A stretch of 14,803 bases of DNA from assembly GCA_964556675.1 (NCBI GenBank), contig CAZKYN010000059.1, positions 1 through 14,803 of the forward strand, written 5' to 3'. The notes under the pieces are model-generated. The model worked only from the letters and a program-made list of their open reading frames with translations. It had not been told where the DNA came from and ran no database searches. Source of the DNA: JBDKTK01 sp964556675 (GTDB lineage: Bacteria; Desulfobacterota; Syntrophia; Syntrophales; UBA4778). Of the stretch, positions 6,577-14,620 are shown in pieces (the stretch's first letter is position 1; each line of letters begins with the position of its first letter). The translations under genes were made by a program, and so were the position numbers.

Positions 6577-7290
6577 TTATCTGACGCTCTCCCCAAGATA
6601 CGCCTCTTTGACCCGGCTGTCGTTGAGGAGGTCCTTGCCCGTGCCTTCAAGGACTATGGAACCGGTCTCGAGGACGTAGCCGTAATCGGCGATGTTGAGG
6701 GCGGCCATCGCGTTCTGTTCAATAAGAAGGATCGTGGTCCCTTCCTGGTTTATCTGGCAGATTACGCGGAAGACTTCCTTGATCAGCAGCGGCGCGAGAC
6801 CCAGCGACGGTTCGTCGAGCAGGATCAGTTTCGGGCGGCTCATGAGGGCGCGGCCGAGCGCCAGCATCTGCTGCTCTCCGCCCGAGAGCGTCACGGCCGT
6901 CTGGGAAGAGCGCTCCCGCAGCCGGGGGAAGATGCCGTATACCCAGTCGATATCTTTCCTGACCTGGACCGTATCCTTGCGGGCGAAAGCCCCCATTAAC
7001 AGGTTTTCGTAGATGCTCAGCTCCGCGAATACCTTTCGTCCTTCGGGCACCATGGCAATCCCCTCGCGCGCTATCCGGTGCGCCGGCAGACGTGTAATAT
7101 CCCCGCCCAGGAAATTCACCTTTCCGGAGGAAGCCGGGACGAGGCCGCTGATCGTGCGCAGCAGAGTGCTCTTGCCGGCGCCGTTGGCGCCGACGAGAGC
7201 GACGATTTTGCCCTCGGTAACCTCAAGGGAGACACCCTTCAGAGCGTGGATGCCGTCGTAGGAAACGTTAAGGGAAACGATGCTCAGCAT
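6577..7290 (-). CDS. livF: Branched-chain amino-acid ABC transporter ATPase LivF
   Basis: A 237-residue ATPase, one of two nucleotide-binding subunits that power uptake of leucine, isoleucine, valine or related compounds. Walker A is GANGAGKS (34-41), the signature is LSGGEQ (135-140) and Walker B is LILLDEP (155-161). The switch position reads LLIEQNA, with Gln where many ABC proteins have His, as is usual for LivF. The start overlaps the livG stop by 7 bases (ATGCTGA), with GGGAGAG just upstream, so translation is coupled to livG. The C-terminus KEAYLGE is the common ending of this family. Confidence 0.95.
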   Translation of the reverse strand: MLSIVSLNVSYDGIHALKGVSLEVTEGKIVALVGANGAGKSTLLRTISGLVPASSGKVNFLGGDITRLPAHRIAREGIAMVPEGRKVFAELSIYENLLMGAFARKDTVQVRKDIDWVYGIFPRLRERSSQTAVTLSGGEQQMLALGRALMSRPKLILLDEPSLGLAPLLIKEVFRVICQINQEGTTILLIEQNAMAALNIADYGYVLETGSIVLEGTGKDLLNDSRVKEAYLGESVR

Positions 7291-8051
7291 GACGTCTCTC
7301 CCAGGTATGCCTCGATCACCCTGGGGTCGGCCTGTATCTCGGCGGGCGTGCCCTCGGCGATTGTGATGCCGTAATCGAGGACGGAGATCCTCTCGCAGAT
7401 CCGCATTACGAATTTCATATCGTGCTCGATGAGCAGGACTGTCAGGTCGTGGGCCTCTTTCAGGCGCAGGATGAGATCGAGGAGTTCCATTGTCTCGTGC
7501 GGGTTCATGCCTGCCACAGGCTCGTCAAGCAGCAGCAGCTTCGGCCCGGTGGCGAGCGCCCGCGCAATCTCCAGTTTTCGCTGCATGCCGTAGGGCAGGG
7601 AAGAGGATATCTCGCCGGCGGCTCTCTCCAGGCCGACTTCGGCGAGCAGCTGCATCGCGACTTCGTTCATTTCCTTCTCTTCATCCTGATAGCGGGGCAG
7701 GCGAAGGATCGCCCCGATAAAGCCTGATTTGAGACGGCAGTGCCGGGCGATGATGACGTTTTCCCTCACCGTCAGGTCGGGGAAAAGCCTGATGTTCTGG
7801 AATGTGCGGGCAATGCCGAGCTTGGTTATCCTGTTGGCCTTCATGCCAGCGATCCGGCGGCCCTGGAACTCGATGCTCCCCGAGGTCGGCTGGTAATAGC
7901 CCGAAATCATGTTAAAGACAGTTGTTTTGCCGGCGCCGTTGGGGCCGATGATCCCCGCTAGTTCGCCTTTGTGGAGCGACAGGGTGAAGCCGTCGACGGC
8001 GGTCAGTCCCCCGAATCTCATTGTGATATTGCGGGCCGCGAAAAAGTCCAT
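7284..8051 (-). CDS. livG: Branched-chain amino-acid ABC transporter ATPase LivG
   Basis: A 255-residue ATPase partner of LivF. Walker A is GPNGAGKT (36-43), the Q-loop is ARTFQNIRLF (Gln85), the signature is SLPYGMQRKLEIARAL (the LivG version of LSGGQ), Walker B is LLLLDEP and the switch is His210. The long insert between Q-loop and signature (about residues 100-140) is typical of LivG. Its ATG overlaps the livM TGA by one base (TGATG), and GGAG lies 9 bases upstream. Length and motifs are normal. Confidence 0.95.
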   Translation of the reverse strand: MDFFAARNITMRFGGLTAVDGFTLSLHKGELAGIIGPNGAGKTTVFNMISGYYQPTSGSIEFQGRRIAGMKANRITKLGIARTFQNIRLFPDLTVRENVIIARHCRLKSGFIGAILRLPRYQDEEKEMNEVAMQLLAEVGLERAAGEISSSLPYGMQRKLEIARALATGPKLLLLDEPVAGMNPHETMELLDLILRLKEAHDLTVLLIEHDMKFVMRICERISVLDYGITIAEGTPAEIQADPRVIEAYLGETSC

Positions 8052-9103
8052 CAGGAAACACTCCGGCGGGCCGATTTGAATTTATTTATGACCCAGTCCC
8101 AGGAAAATTCCGCCGTACCCATCAGGCCGCGGCGAGCGAAGATCATAAGGATGACCAGCAGGAACGAGAAGATGACCATCCGCATTCCCGGGATGCCCGG
8201 GACCTCTACCGACCCGAAAGTCATGGGCTCCTCCACGAATCGCAGCGCCTCTCCGCTCCACGTGATCAGGACCGCGGCAATGACCGCTCCCGTCGTGCTG
8301 CCCAGCCCTCCAAGCACTATCATGATCAGGATATTGAATGTGAGGAAGAAAGTGAACAGGGTGGGGGAGATCGTGGTAATGAGATGGGCCAGCAGACCGC
8401 CGCCGATCCCGGCGAAAAAGGCGCTGATCGTAAAGGAGAGCATCTTATGCCAGAAAGTGTTTATTCCGATCGATTCCGCCGCGGCCTCGTCGTACTTGAT
8501 CGCCTTGAGCGCCAGGCCGTAACTGCTCCGGACGAGTCGGGTGATGATGAAAATTGTGACAACGGCAGCCCCCCAGGCCCACCACAGGTTTGTGTAATCG
8601 GCAATGGCTTTCAGTCCCAGGGGACCGTTCGTGACGCTCTGCGCGTTGGTGGCCACGACAACGACAACCTCCCCGAATCCCAGGGTAACTATGGCGAGAT
8701 AATCGCCCCGTACCCGGAACACCGGGAATCCCATCAGGAACCCGAGCAGGGCGGCAAAAAAACCGCCCGCCAGCAGGGCGACTATGAAGGGCGCCTGCAC
8801 CACGTTCAGCGGCCAGATAAGCGGGTCGAGAATGAATGACAGCTCCTTTTCCGCGGGCGTCAGCGTCAGCAGGGCGGCCGTATAAGCGCCCACCGCGGCG
8901 AATGCATTGGGACCCAGGGAGAACTGCCCGGTCACGCCATTTGTGAGGTTATAGCTCGCTGCGAAGACCACGAAGATTGCGCACGCGATCAGGATCCTGA
9001 TCTGGTAATCCGTTCCGCTCGAGTCCATGTAATAGAGGAACGCGGCGAAGGCGCCCAGGACGACAATCCAGAGGAACTGTTTTGTGCTGCGCGAGTTCTC
9101 CAT
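8051..9103 (-). CDS. livM: Branched-chain amino-acid ABC transporter permease LivM
   Basis: A 350-residue inner-membrane permease with about nine or ten hydrophobic segments. Family motifs are GQFSLGPNAFAAVGAY (59-74), the cytoplasmic coupling loop LKAIKYDEAAAESIGIN (199-215) and LGGLGSTTGAVIAA (264-277). It pairs with LivH to form the channel. The start is 4 bases after the livH stop and lacks a strong ribosome-binding site, which suggests re-initiation by ribosomes finishing livH. The C-terminal tail is short and basic. Confidence 0.93.
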   Translation of the reverse strand: MENSRSTKQFLWIVVLGAFAAFLYYMDSSGTDYQIRILIACAIFVVFAASYNLTNGVTGQFSLGPNAFAAVGAYTAALLTLTPAEKELSFILDPLIWPLNVVQAPFIVALLAGGFFAALLGFLMGFPVFRVRGDYLAIVTLGFGEVVVVVATNAQSVTNGPLGLKAIADYTNLWWAWGAAVVTIFIITRLVRSSYGLALKAIKYDEAAAESIGINTFWHKMLSFTISAFFAGIGGGLLAHLITTISPTLFTFFLTFNILIMIVLGGLGSTTGAVIAAVLITWSGEALRFVEEPMTFGSVEVPGIPGMRMVIFSFLLVILMIFARRGLMGTAEFSWDWVINKFKSARRSVS

Positions 9104-9107
9104 CGAA

Positions 9108-9995
<888 letters not shown>

Positions 9996-10011
9996 AAAAA
10001 TTTCAAGTGAT

Positions 10012-10044
10012 AAAAACAGGGGGGCGAAAACCTTTTCGCCCCCT
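10012..10044 (-). terminator. Terminator-like hairpin between livK and livH
   Basis: GGGGGCGAAAA (10020-10030) and TTTTCGCCCCC (10033-10043) are perfect complements. The innermost pairs must open for a loop. On the - strand the stem is followed by CTGTTTTTATC, a near-ideal T-run. It starts about 30 bases after the livK stop. It probably ends or stabilises much of the livK message while allowing some read-through into livHMGF. Confidence 0.8.
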
Positions 10045-10074
10045 CATGTTCCATGCTTCCTTCAATTTCACCTG

Positions 10075-11205
10075 CTACGGGTTGACTGTCGTCAGGTACT
10101 GGAACCTGCCGTCCTTGACTTGCAGGATTACGGCGCTCTTCACCGCATTGCCGTCCTGGCCGATGTTGATGATCCCGGACACCGCCTGGAATTTTTTGGT
10201 CCTGGCCAACTGATCCCTGACCTTCTGCCCGTCTGTCGAATTGGCCCGCTTGATTGCGTCAATCAGGAGGAAATAAGAATCGGCCCCCAGGGCGGAGAAA
10301 GCGGGGGAGTCCTTCTTGTACTTTTCCTTGAAAGTCTTCAGGAACGCCCTGGCCAGCTTGGTGGTCGCGCCTTCCTTGTCGAAATGGCCGGTCAGCGCAA
10401 AGCCCTCGACAGCCTTGCCGCCGACCTTAAGGAGCACGTCGTTCTGGGCGCCGTCGGCTGACATGATCTTTATCTTCAAGCCGGTCTCGGCAGCCTGCCT
10501 GCAAATGAGCGCGTCCTCGGTGTAGTAGTTCGGAAGATAGAGGACATCCGCCTTGGCCTTTTTAATGCTCGCCAGCTGGGCGCTGAAGTCCTGGTCGCCG
10601 CTGCGGCAGTAGGTTGTGATCACGACCTTGCCGCCGAGCTTCGTAAAGCTCTTCTCGAAGATCTTTCCGAGGTCGACAGAGTAGTCCTGCGCCTGGTCGA
10701 TCAGCATGGCGGCCCTCCGGGCCTTCAGGTTGTTATATACGTATTTGGCCGCGACTTCGCCCTGGAACGAATCCGTGAAACAGACCCGGAACATGAATTT
10801 CTTGTTCTGGACGACGCGCGGGTCGGTAGCCGTCGGGGAGATCATGGGAATCTTCGCCTTTTCCGCCACTGCCGAACCGGCCATTGTATTGCTGCTCGTG
10901 GCGGAACCGAGGATGGCCACTGCCTTGTTGTTCTGGATGAGGCGGCTTACCGCGTTGGCGGCCTCGATCCTGTCGCTTTTTTCATCCACCAGGAAAAGCT
11001 CCACTTTCCTGCCCAGCACCGTGGGCTGCATCTGGTGCGCCACCTGGATGCCCTCCCATTCCTCCTGCCCGTAAGCGGCGACGCCGCCCGTCATGGGAAG
11101 GAAAACACCGACCCGTATAGTGTCGGATTTCTGCGCAAATGCCGGCAGGGAGAAAGCGAATACAAAAAGACAAACAAATGACAGGACAAAGATGTATCTT
11201 TTCAT
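10075..11205 (-). CDS. livK: Periplasmic branched-chain amino-acid-binding protein LivK/LivJ type
   Basis: A 376-residue type I periplasmic binding protein that delivers substrate to LivHM. The start at 11205 is chosen because AAGGAGG lies 4 bases upstream and a clean signal peptide follows (MKRYIFVLSF, then a hydrophobic core, cut after PAFA). A frame open 21 codons further upstream has no such support. The mature protein begins QKSDTIRVGVFLPMTGGVAAYG, the usual opening. The hinge and ligand region has GSATSSNTMAGSAVAEKAKI and ISPTATDPRV, matching the Ser/Thr pocket of the family, and a second lobe with YNNLKARRAAML. It is first in the liv operon. Leucine, isoleucine and valine are the default guess; other small amides or acids cannot be excluded from sequence. 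Confidence 0.93.
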   Translation of the reverse strand: MKRYIFVLSFVCLFVFAFSLPAFAQKSDTIRVGVFLPMTGGVAAYGQEEWEGIQVAHQMQPTVLGRKVELFLVDEKSDRIEAANAVSRLIQNNKAVAILGSATSSNTMAGSAVAEKAKIPMISPTATDPRVVQNKKFMFRVCFTDSFQGEVAAKYVYNNLKARRAAMLIDQAQDYSVDLGKIFEKSFTKLGGKVVITTYCRSGDQDFSAQLASIKKAKADVLYLPNYYTEDALICRQAAETGLKIKIMSADGAQNDVLLKVGGKAVEGFALTGHFDKEGATTKLARAFLKTFKEKYKKDSPAFSALGADSYFLLIDAIKRANSTDGQKVRDQLARTKKFQAVSGIINIGQDGNAVKSAVILQVKDGRFQYLTTVNP

Positions 11206-11209
11206 GTGG

Positions 11210-11216
11210 CCTCCTT
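11210..11216 (-). promoter_or_regulatory. Strong Shine-Dalgarno sequence of livK
   Basis: On the - strand AAGGAGG lies 4 bases before ATG at 11205. It is the strongest ribosome-binding site in the window and fixes the start at the signal peptide rather than at the in-frame ATG 63 bases earlier. Confidence 0.8.
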
Positions 11217-11257
11217 TTCGGTTTGTTGTTAATAGGAAATCCAGGGAAAGCGGATGA

Positions 11258-11287
11258 ATATTTCTCATATTAATTACAGCATGTCAA
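11258..11287 (-). promoter_or_regulatory. Probable livK operon promoter
   Basis: On the - strand a perfect -35 box TTGACA (complement of 11282-11287) is followed after 18 bases by AAATAT (complement of 11258-11263), or after 17 bases by GAAATA. The -10 is weak, which suits a promoter needing an activator. The leader to the livK ATG would be about 45 bases. No riboswitch-like structure is evident in it. Confidence 0.5.
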
Positions 11288-11302
11288 TTGAATGCTTAAT
11301 TG
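11285..11302. promoter_or_regulatory. Near-palindrome overlapping the livK -35 box, possible operator
   Basis: CAATTGAATGCTTAATTG reads almost the same on both strands: arms CAATTGA and TTAATTG with one mismatch around ATGC. It overlaps the -35 box and a further CAATT follows at 11308-11312. The A/T-rich, spaced AATT pattern could bind an Lrp-like or other dimeric regulator. No regulator gene is in the window. Confidence 0.35.
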
Positions 11303-11380
11303 GCGCGCAATTCCCCCTGGAAGCAAAAAACGCTTTACCTGGATGGCTTCATTGGCTAAAACCGGAAATGGAGATCCTGC

Positions 11381-12265
11381 ATGCACCGGCTGATCGACTC
11401 TTACCTGAATTTCCTTGCCGTCGAAAAAGGCGCCTCCCTGCACACCCTGGACGCATACGGCCGAGACCTGGGGCGCTACGCGCAGTTCATGGCGAAAAAC
11501 GGCATCGGTGCGGCGGAAATAAGGCCGGACGGCATAATCTCTTTTCTCGGCGAACTTAAAAAGGAGGGCCTGTCCGCCCGGAGCGTCAACCGGGCGCTGG
11601 CGGCCATGCGTGGCTTCCATAAATTCCTTCTCCGGGAGAGGGCCGCCCTTGAGGATCCGGCGGCGCACATAGAGCTGGCAAAGACCTGGCTGCACCTTCC
11701 GGATACGCTGAGCCGGCAGGAAATGGAGCGGCTCCTCAACGCCCCCGATCCCGCGAGTGCGGGCGGCCTCAGGGACAGGGCGATGCTGGAGTTGATGTAT
11801 GCGACTGGACTGCGGGTATCGGAGCTGATAACGCTGAGCGTCAACAACCTCAACGAACAGACCGGGTTCCTGATCGCGTTCGGCAAGGGCGGGAAGGAAA
11901 GGATAGTCCCCGTGGGCAGGGTAGCTCTCGGGTACGTTCAGCAGTATCTGGAGACGGCCAGACCGGGGCTCGCCCGGCGCGGGAGCGCCAACACGCTTTT
12001 TCTTGGCAGGTCCGGAAAGGGCCTGACCCGGCAGGCATTCTGGAAAATAGTGCGCAAGTATGCTAACAAGGCGGGCCTGGCGAAGAAAATACATCCCCAC
12101 ACATTCCGGCATTCCTTCGCCACTCATCTGCTGGAAGGAGGAGCCGACCTGCGGTCGGTCCAGATTATGCTTGGGCACGCGGATATAGCCACAACTCAGA
12201 TTTATACCCATGTGACGAGGGACAGGCTGCGGGAAGTCCATAAAAAATATCACCCAAGGGGATAA
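11381..12265 (+). CDS. xerD: Site-specific tyrosine recombinase XerD (XerC/D family)
   Basis: A 294-residue tyrosine recombinase that, with a partner, resolves chromosome dimers at dif. The N-terminal SAM-like core-binding domain spans about 1-95 (LIDSYLNFLAVEKGASLHTLDAY). The catalytic domain has Arg145 (ATGLRVSEL), Lys169 (FGKGGKERIVPVG), His240 and Arg243 (HPHTFRHSFATHLLEGGADL), His266 (MLGHADIATTQ) and Tyr275 (QIYTHV), so all catalytic residues are present. The ending LREVHKKYHPRG is of the XerD rather than XerC kind, and the length fits the family. GGAG lies 7 bases before the ATG. It is divergent from livK with a 175-base gap and is followed 8 bases later by the TPR gene. No phage or integron context is seen, so a housekeeping role is more likely than an integrase role. 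Choice of XerD over XerC is moderate. Confidence 0.9.
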   Translation: MHRLIDSYLNFLAVEKGASLHTLDAYGRDLGRYAQFMAKNGIGAAEIRPDGIISFLGELKKEGLSARSVNRALAAMRGFHKFLLRERAALEDPAAHIELAKTWLHLPDTLSRQEMERLLNAPDPASAGGLRDRAMLELMYATGLRVSELITLSVNNLNEQTGFLIAFGKGGKERIVPVGRVALGYVQQYLETARPGLARRGSANTLFLGRSGKGLTRQAFWKIVRKYANKAGLAKKIHPHTFRHSFATHLLEGGADLRSVQIMLGHADIATTQIYTHVTRDRLREVHKKYHPRG

Positions 12266-12273
12266 AGAGCCAG

Positions 12274-14265
12274 ATGGATTATTACAGGTCGGAACGGGAC
12301 CTGGACGAGGGTCCGGTAAAACAGAGAAAAAGGCGAAGCGGCTTCAATTTCAAGCGCATTGGCAAGTACGCGGCCATAATTATCGCCGTTGCGGTGGCGG
12401 CCGCCGCGGCTGTAAAGCTCGTTAGCGATCCGAGACTGATCGGTTCGCTGATGAAAAAGCCCTCGCTCGACCACCTCGAAATGGAGCTGAACGGCAAGGA
12501 ACTGAAGCTGACTTCCTCCGATACTTTCGAGGTGACCTATCGGGACGAATTTGTAATCAAGAAGGTCGTGACCGATTCCTTCTTCAGCCGGGGGATCACT
12601 GCGGATTTCGAGGCGCTGGGCGCCGGCAACGATATCGGCGTCCTGCTGAAAGGCGTGGAACTGGTCGATAAGGTAATTGCCGAAAACCGGGCGGGGAAGG
12701 GCAATTCCAACTATTCGATCAAGGTCAGGAGGGGCGATGAGGTGCTGGCGGACATACCAGTGAAGGTCACCGTCACGCCCCAGGACTGGCTGAGGCTGGC
12801 CAAGGGCTCGGGCGAGGGCAAGAGCCAGATCGAATACCTGAAGAAGGCGCTCGATTCCAATAAAAACGATATCACCGTCCACAAGATGCTGGCCGCTTCC
12901 TACGCACAGCAGGGCAAGCAAGCCAGCGCGATCGAACAGTATAAATCCATACTGAAGATCAGGCCCGACGACCTTCCAACCCTGATCGAGCTTACCAAGG
13001 CTTACCTGGACAGTAAGAATTATGCCGAAGCCCTGCCGTACTGCAAGCGGCTCGTTGAGCTGAGCCCCGGGGACGCCTCCGCCCGGGCGAATCTGGCCCT
13101 GTGCTATGAGAAGACCGGCAAAAAGGACGCCGCGGCGGCCAGCTATGCCGAGTCGCTGAAGGTCAACCCGAAAAATTCAGCAGTGCGCCTGCACCTGGCG
13201 GATATTTACATGAGCTCGGGAAAGACCGCCGAAGCAATCGCCCAGTACCGCGAGGTCCACAGGGAAAAGCCCGGCGACATAGGCGTCCTCACGGCTCTTG
13301 CGAGCTCTTCCCTCAAAGCGAACAAGATCGATGAGGCGATAAAGTATTATTCGGAGCTTGCCAGGCTTGCACCGAAGAATGCCGCCGCCCACGCCAACCT
13401 CGGTTTCGCCTATGGGAAAAAGGGAATGGAGAAAGAGGAGGTGGCGAGCTACAAGAAGGCCCTCTCTCTGAACCCGCGAGACCCCGTGATCCGCTACAAC
13501 CTCGCCCTTTCATATGAAAAACGGAAGCAGTATCGCGAGGCGGCAACCGAGCTCGAACAGGTGCTCAAAATCAAGCCGAATGAATATGAGGCGCTGGCGA
13601 AGCTCGCGGATATCTACACCGCGGAAAAAAGGTTCAAAGAGGCTGTTTCCGTGTATCAGCGGGCTATCAAGGCCTCCCCAAAATCGCGGGGGAACTCCGT
13701 GCTTTACGCGGGCCTCGGGTATACCCTGGGCCAGGCCGGCCGGATGCGCGAATCAGCCGGCGCCTACGAGAAGGCCGTGCAGCTCGGATCGCGGGATTCG
13801 CAGGTTTTCTATAATCTGGGCTACACGTACGAGAAGCTCGGAGACCAGAAACGCGCGGCCGCCAACTACGAGAAGTGCGCGACAGCCCAACCCAACGCCC
13901 AGGTTCTGAATTTCCTCGCAGAGTACTATTCCCGGCAAAAGGATTACAACAAGGCACTGGGGGCCTATCAAAAGCTGCTAAAGACAACGGCCAAAAAATC
14001 CGGGGTCTATTCCGGCATCGGGCATGTCTATGGGCTCATGGGCAACGCGGACAAGGAGATCGAAAGTTACAGGACCGCTCTTAAATACGACAAGGACGAT
14101 GATGCCGCCCACTACAACCTCGGGGCGGCGTATGAAAGGAAGGGGCTGCTGGCGGACGCCTTGCGCGAGTATACTGCCGCTTACGAGCTGAACCCGGAAT
14201 CAAAGGCGGGGAGGAAAATACCCCAGCTGAAGATCAGGATTCTGCAGCAGAAGTACAAGGAATAA
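12274..14265 (+). CDS. Membrane-anchored TPR-repeat protein
   Basis: A 663-residue protein. The N-terminus is charged and probably cytoplasmic (Lys/Arg cluster 16-31), followed by one Ala/Val/Ile-rich membrane segment (about 32-50). The remainder would then face the periplasm. Residues about 65-170 form a non-TPR region (DHLEMELNGKELKLTSSDTF onward) that I do not recognise; it looks beta-rich. From about 182 to 650 there are roughly thirteen 34-residue tetratricopeptide units, with recurring patterns such as AxANLALCYEKTGK, AHANLGFAYGKKGM and AHYNLGAAYERKGL. TPR arrays bind other proteins and act as scaffolds, often in envelope assembly. The gene begins 8 bases after the xerD stop and is probably cotranscribed, although a functional link to XerD is not obvious. 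Partner unknown. Confidence 0.88.
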   Translation: MDYYRSERDLDEGPVKQRKRRSGFNFKRIGKYAAIIIAVAVAAAAAVKLVSDPRLIGSLMKKPSLDHLEMELNGKELKLTSSDTFEVTYRDEFVIKKVVTDSFFSRGITADFEALGAGNDIGVLLKGVELVDKVIAENRAGKGNSNYSIKVRRGDEVLADIPVKVTVTPQDWLRLAKGSGEGKSQIEYLKKALDSNKNDITVHKMLAASYAQQGKQASAIEQYKSILKIRPDDLPTLIELTKAYLDSKNYAEALPYCKRLVELSPGDASARANLALCYEKTGKKDAAAASYAESLKVNPKNSAVRLHLADIYMSSGKTAEAIAQYREVHREKPGDIGVLTALASSSLKANKIDEAIKYYSELARLAPKNAAAHANLGFAYGKKGMEKEEVASYKKALSLNPRDPVIRYNLALSYEKRKQYREAATELEQVLKIKPNEYEALAKLADIYTAEKRFKEAVSVYQRAIKASPKSRGNSVLYAGLGYTLGQAGRMRESAGAYEKAVQLGSRDSQVFYNLGYTYEKLGDQKRAAANYEKCATAQPNAQVLNFLAEYYSRQKDYNKALGAYQKLLKTTAKKSGVYSGIGHVYGLMGNADKEIESYRTALKYDKDDDAAHYNLGAAYERKGLLADALREYTAAYELNPESKAGRKIPQLKIRILQQKYKE

Positions 14266-14281
14266 AAAGGTTGTCGAAAAC

Positions 14282-14364
14282 GCCTGTTCTCTGCTTTGCG
14301 TTTGAACTCCCTCCCAATTCGCGCCAGGGTTTCGGCGCGCATCCCTGAGCATATTTGAACAGCC
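14282..14364. other. Possible RNA-like fold after the TPR gene
   Basis: CTGTTC (14284-14289) pairs with GAACAG (14357-14362), with a further G-C pair (14282 with 14364) beyond one mismatch. Inside lies a hairpin CGCGCC (14320-14325) with GGCGCG (14334-14339) and an 8-base loop. The arrangement could be a small structured RNA or a transcript-end structure, but pairing of this length can occur by chance. Confidence 0.25.
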
Positions 14365-14442
14365 TTAAATATTTTATAATTGCCTGCAGGTACGGGAAAA
14401 GCAGGCCGTAGTGCTCTGCTGCGGGGATAAGAATCAGCTCGA

Positions 14443-14507
14443 AGGAGGCATCTATTTTCTTTACAGGAAGCTGTAAATGAAGATAGATTCACCGTGCGGC
14501 GCCTCCT
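14443..14507. repeat. Nested inverted repeat upstream of kdsA
   Basis: The outer arms AGGAGGC (14443-14449) and GCCTCCT (14501-14507) are perfect. Inside, 14450-14466 (ATCTATTTTCTTTACAG) pairs with 14471-14488 (CTGTAAATGAAGATAGAT) around a GAAG loop, with one G-T pair and one bulged base. A 12-base unpaired segment lies between the inner and outer right arms. No T-run follows, so it is not a simple terminator. Confidence 0.65.
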
Positions 14508-14530
14508 CAGATGACCGAAATTTTCAATAT

Positions 14531-14598
14531 CATTCTGAGCGGAACGGGAGATCTTGAGAATCTTCTGCTGCAAGCTCTCTCAGAATGGCATATTTTTT
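14531..14598. repeat. Degenerate copy of a dispersed palindromic repeat, possible terminator
   Basis: CATTCTGAG (14531-14539) and CTCAGAATG (14579-14587) are perfect inverted 9-mers, followed by GCATATTTTTT on the + strand. The ends and the inner text resemble the widespread TCATTCTGAG...CTCAGAATGA elements of environmental bacteria. When translated on the - strand those give the well-known spurious peptide with an AQND motif, and SRSAQND is seen here. The T-run after the right arm could let it end transcripts arriving from the TPR gene. Confidence 0.55.
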
Positions 14599-14620
14599 AA
14601 ACCGGAAAAGAGGTTGAGAG

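Larger units (their letters stand above)
14266..14620. other. Intergenic region rich in inverted repeats, no gene seen
   Basis: These 355 bases separate the TPR gene and kdsA. Open frames on both strands here are short or run through repeats and look spurious. The DNA instead holds three structured patches, annotated separately. No clear sigma70 promoter for kdsA could be chosen by eye. Confidence 0.6.

Noticed and set aside
6552..6650. N-terminal extension of the PAS protein into livF
   Set aside because: The 33 extra residues are basic and low-complexity and overlap livF. The PAS fold starts at the chosen Met.
11206..11268. N-terminal extension of livK to an ATG at 11268
   Set aside because: It would bury the signal peptide and ignore the strong AAGGAGG just before the ATG at 11205.
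11270..12253. Long - strand open frame (327 codons) opposite xerD
   Set aside because: The + strand carries every catalytic motif of a tyrosine recombinase. The antisense frame has no recognisable domain and is low-complexity, as expected opposite a GC-rich gene.
12250..12921. 223-codon - strand frame opposite the TPR gene
   Set aside because: It lies opposite the anchor, N-terminal domain and first TPR units and has no domain signal of its own.
14181..14573. 130-codon - strand frame between the TPR gene and kdsA
   Set aside because: Its start is the translation of the dispersed palindromic repeat (SRSAQND) and its end is antisense to the TPR gene. It crosses all three structured patches.
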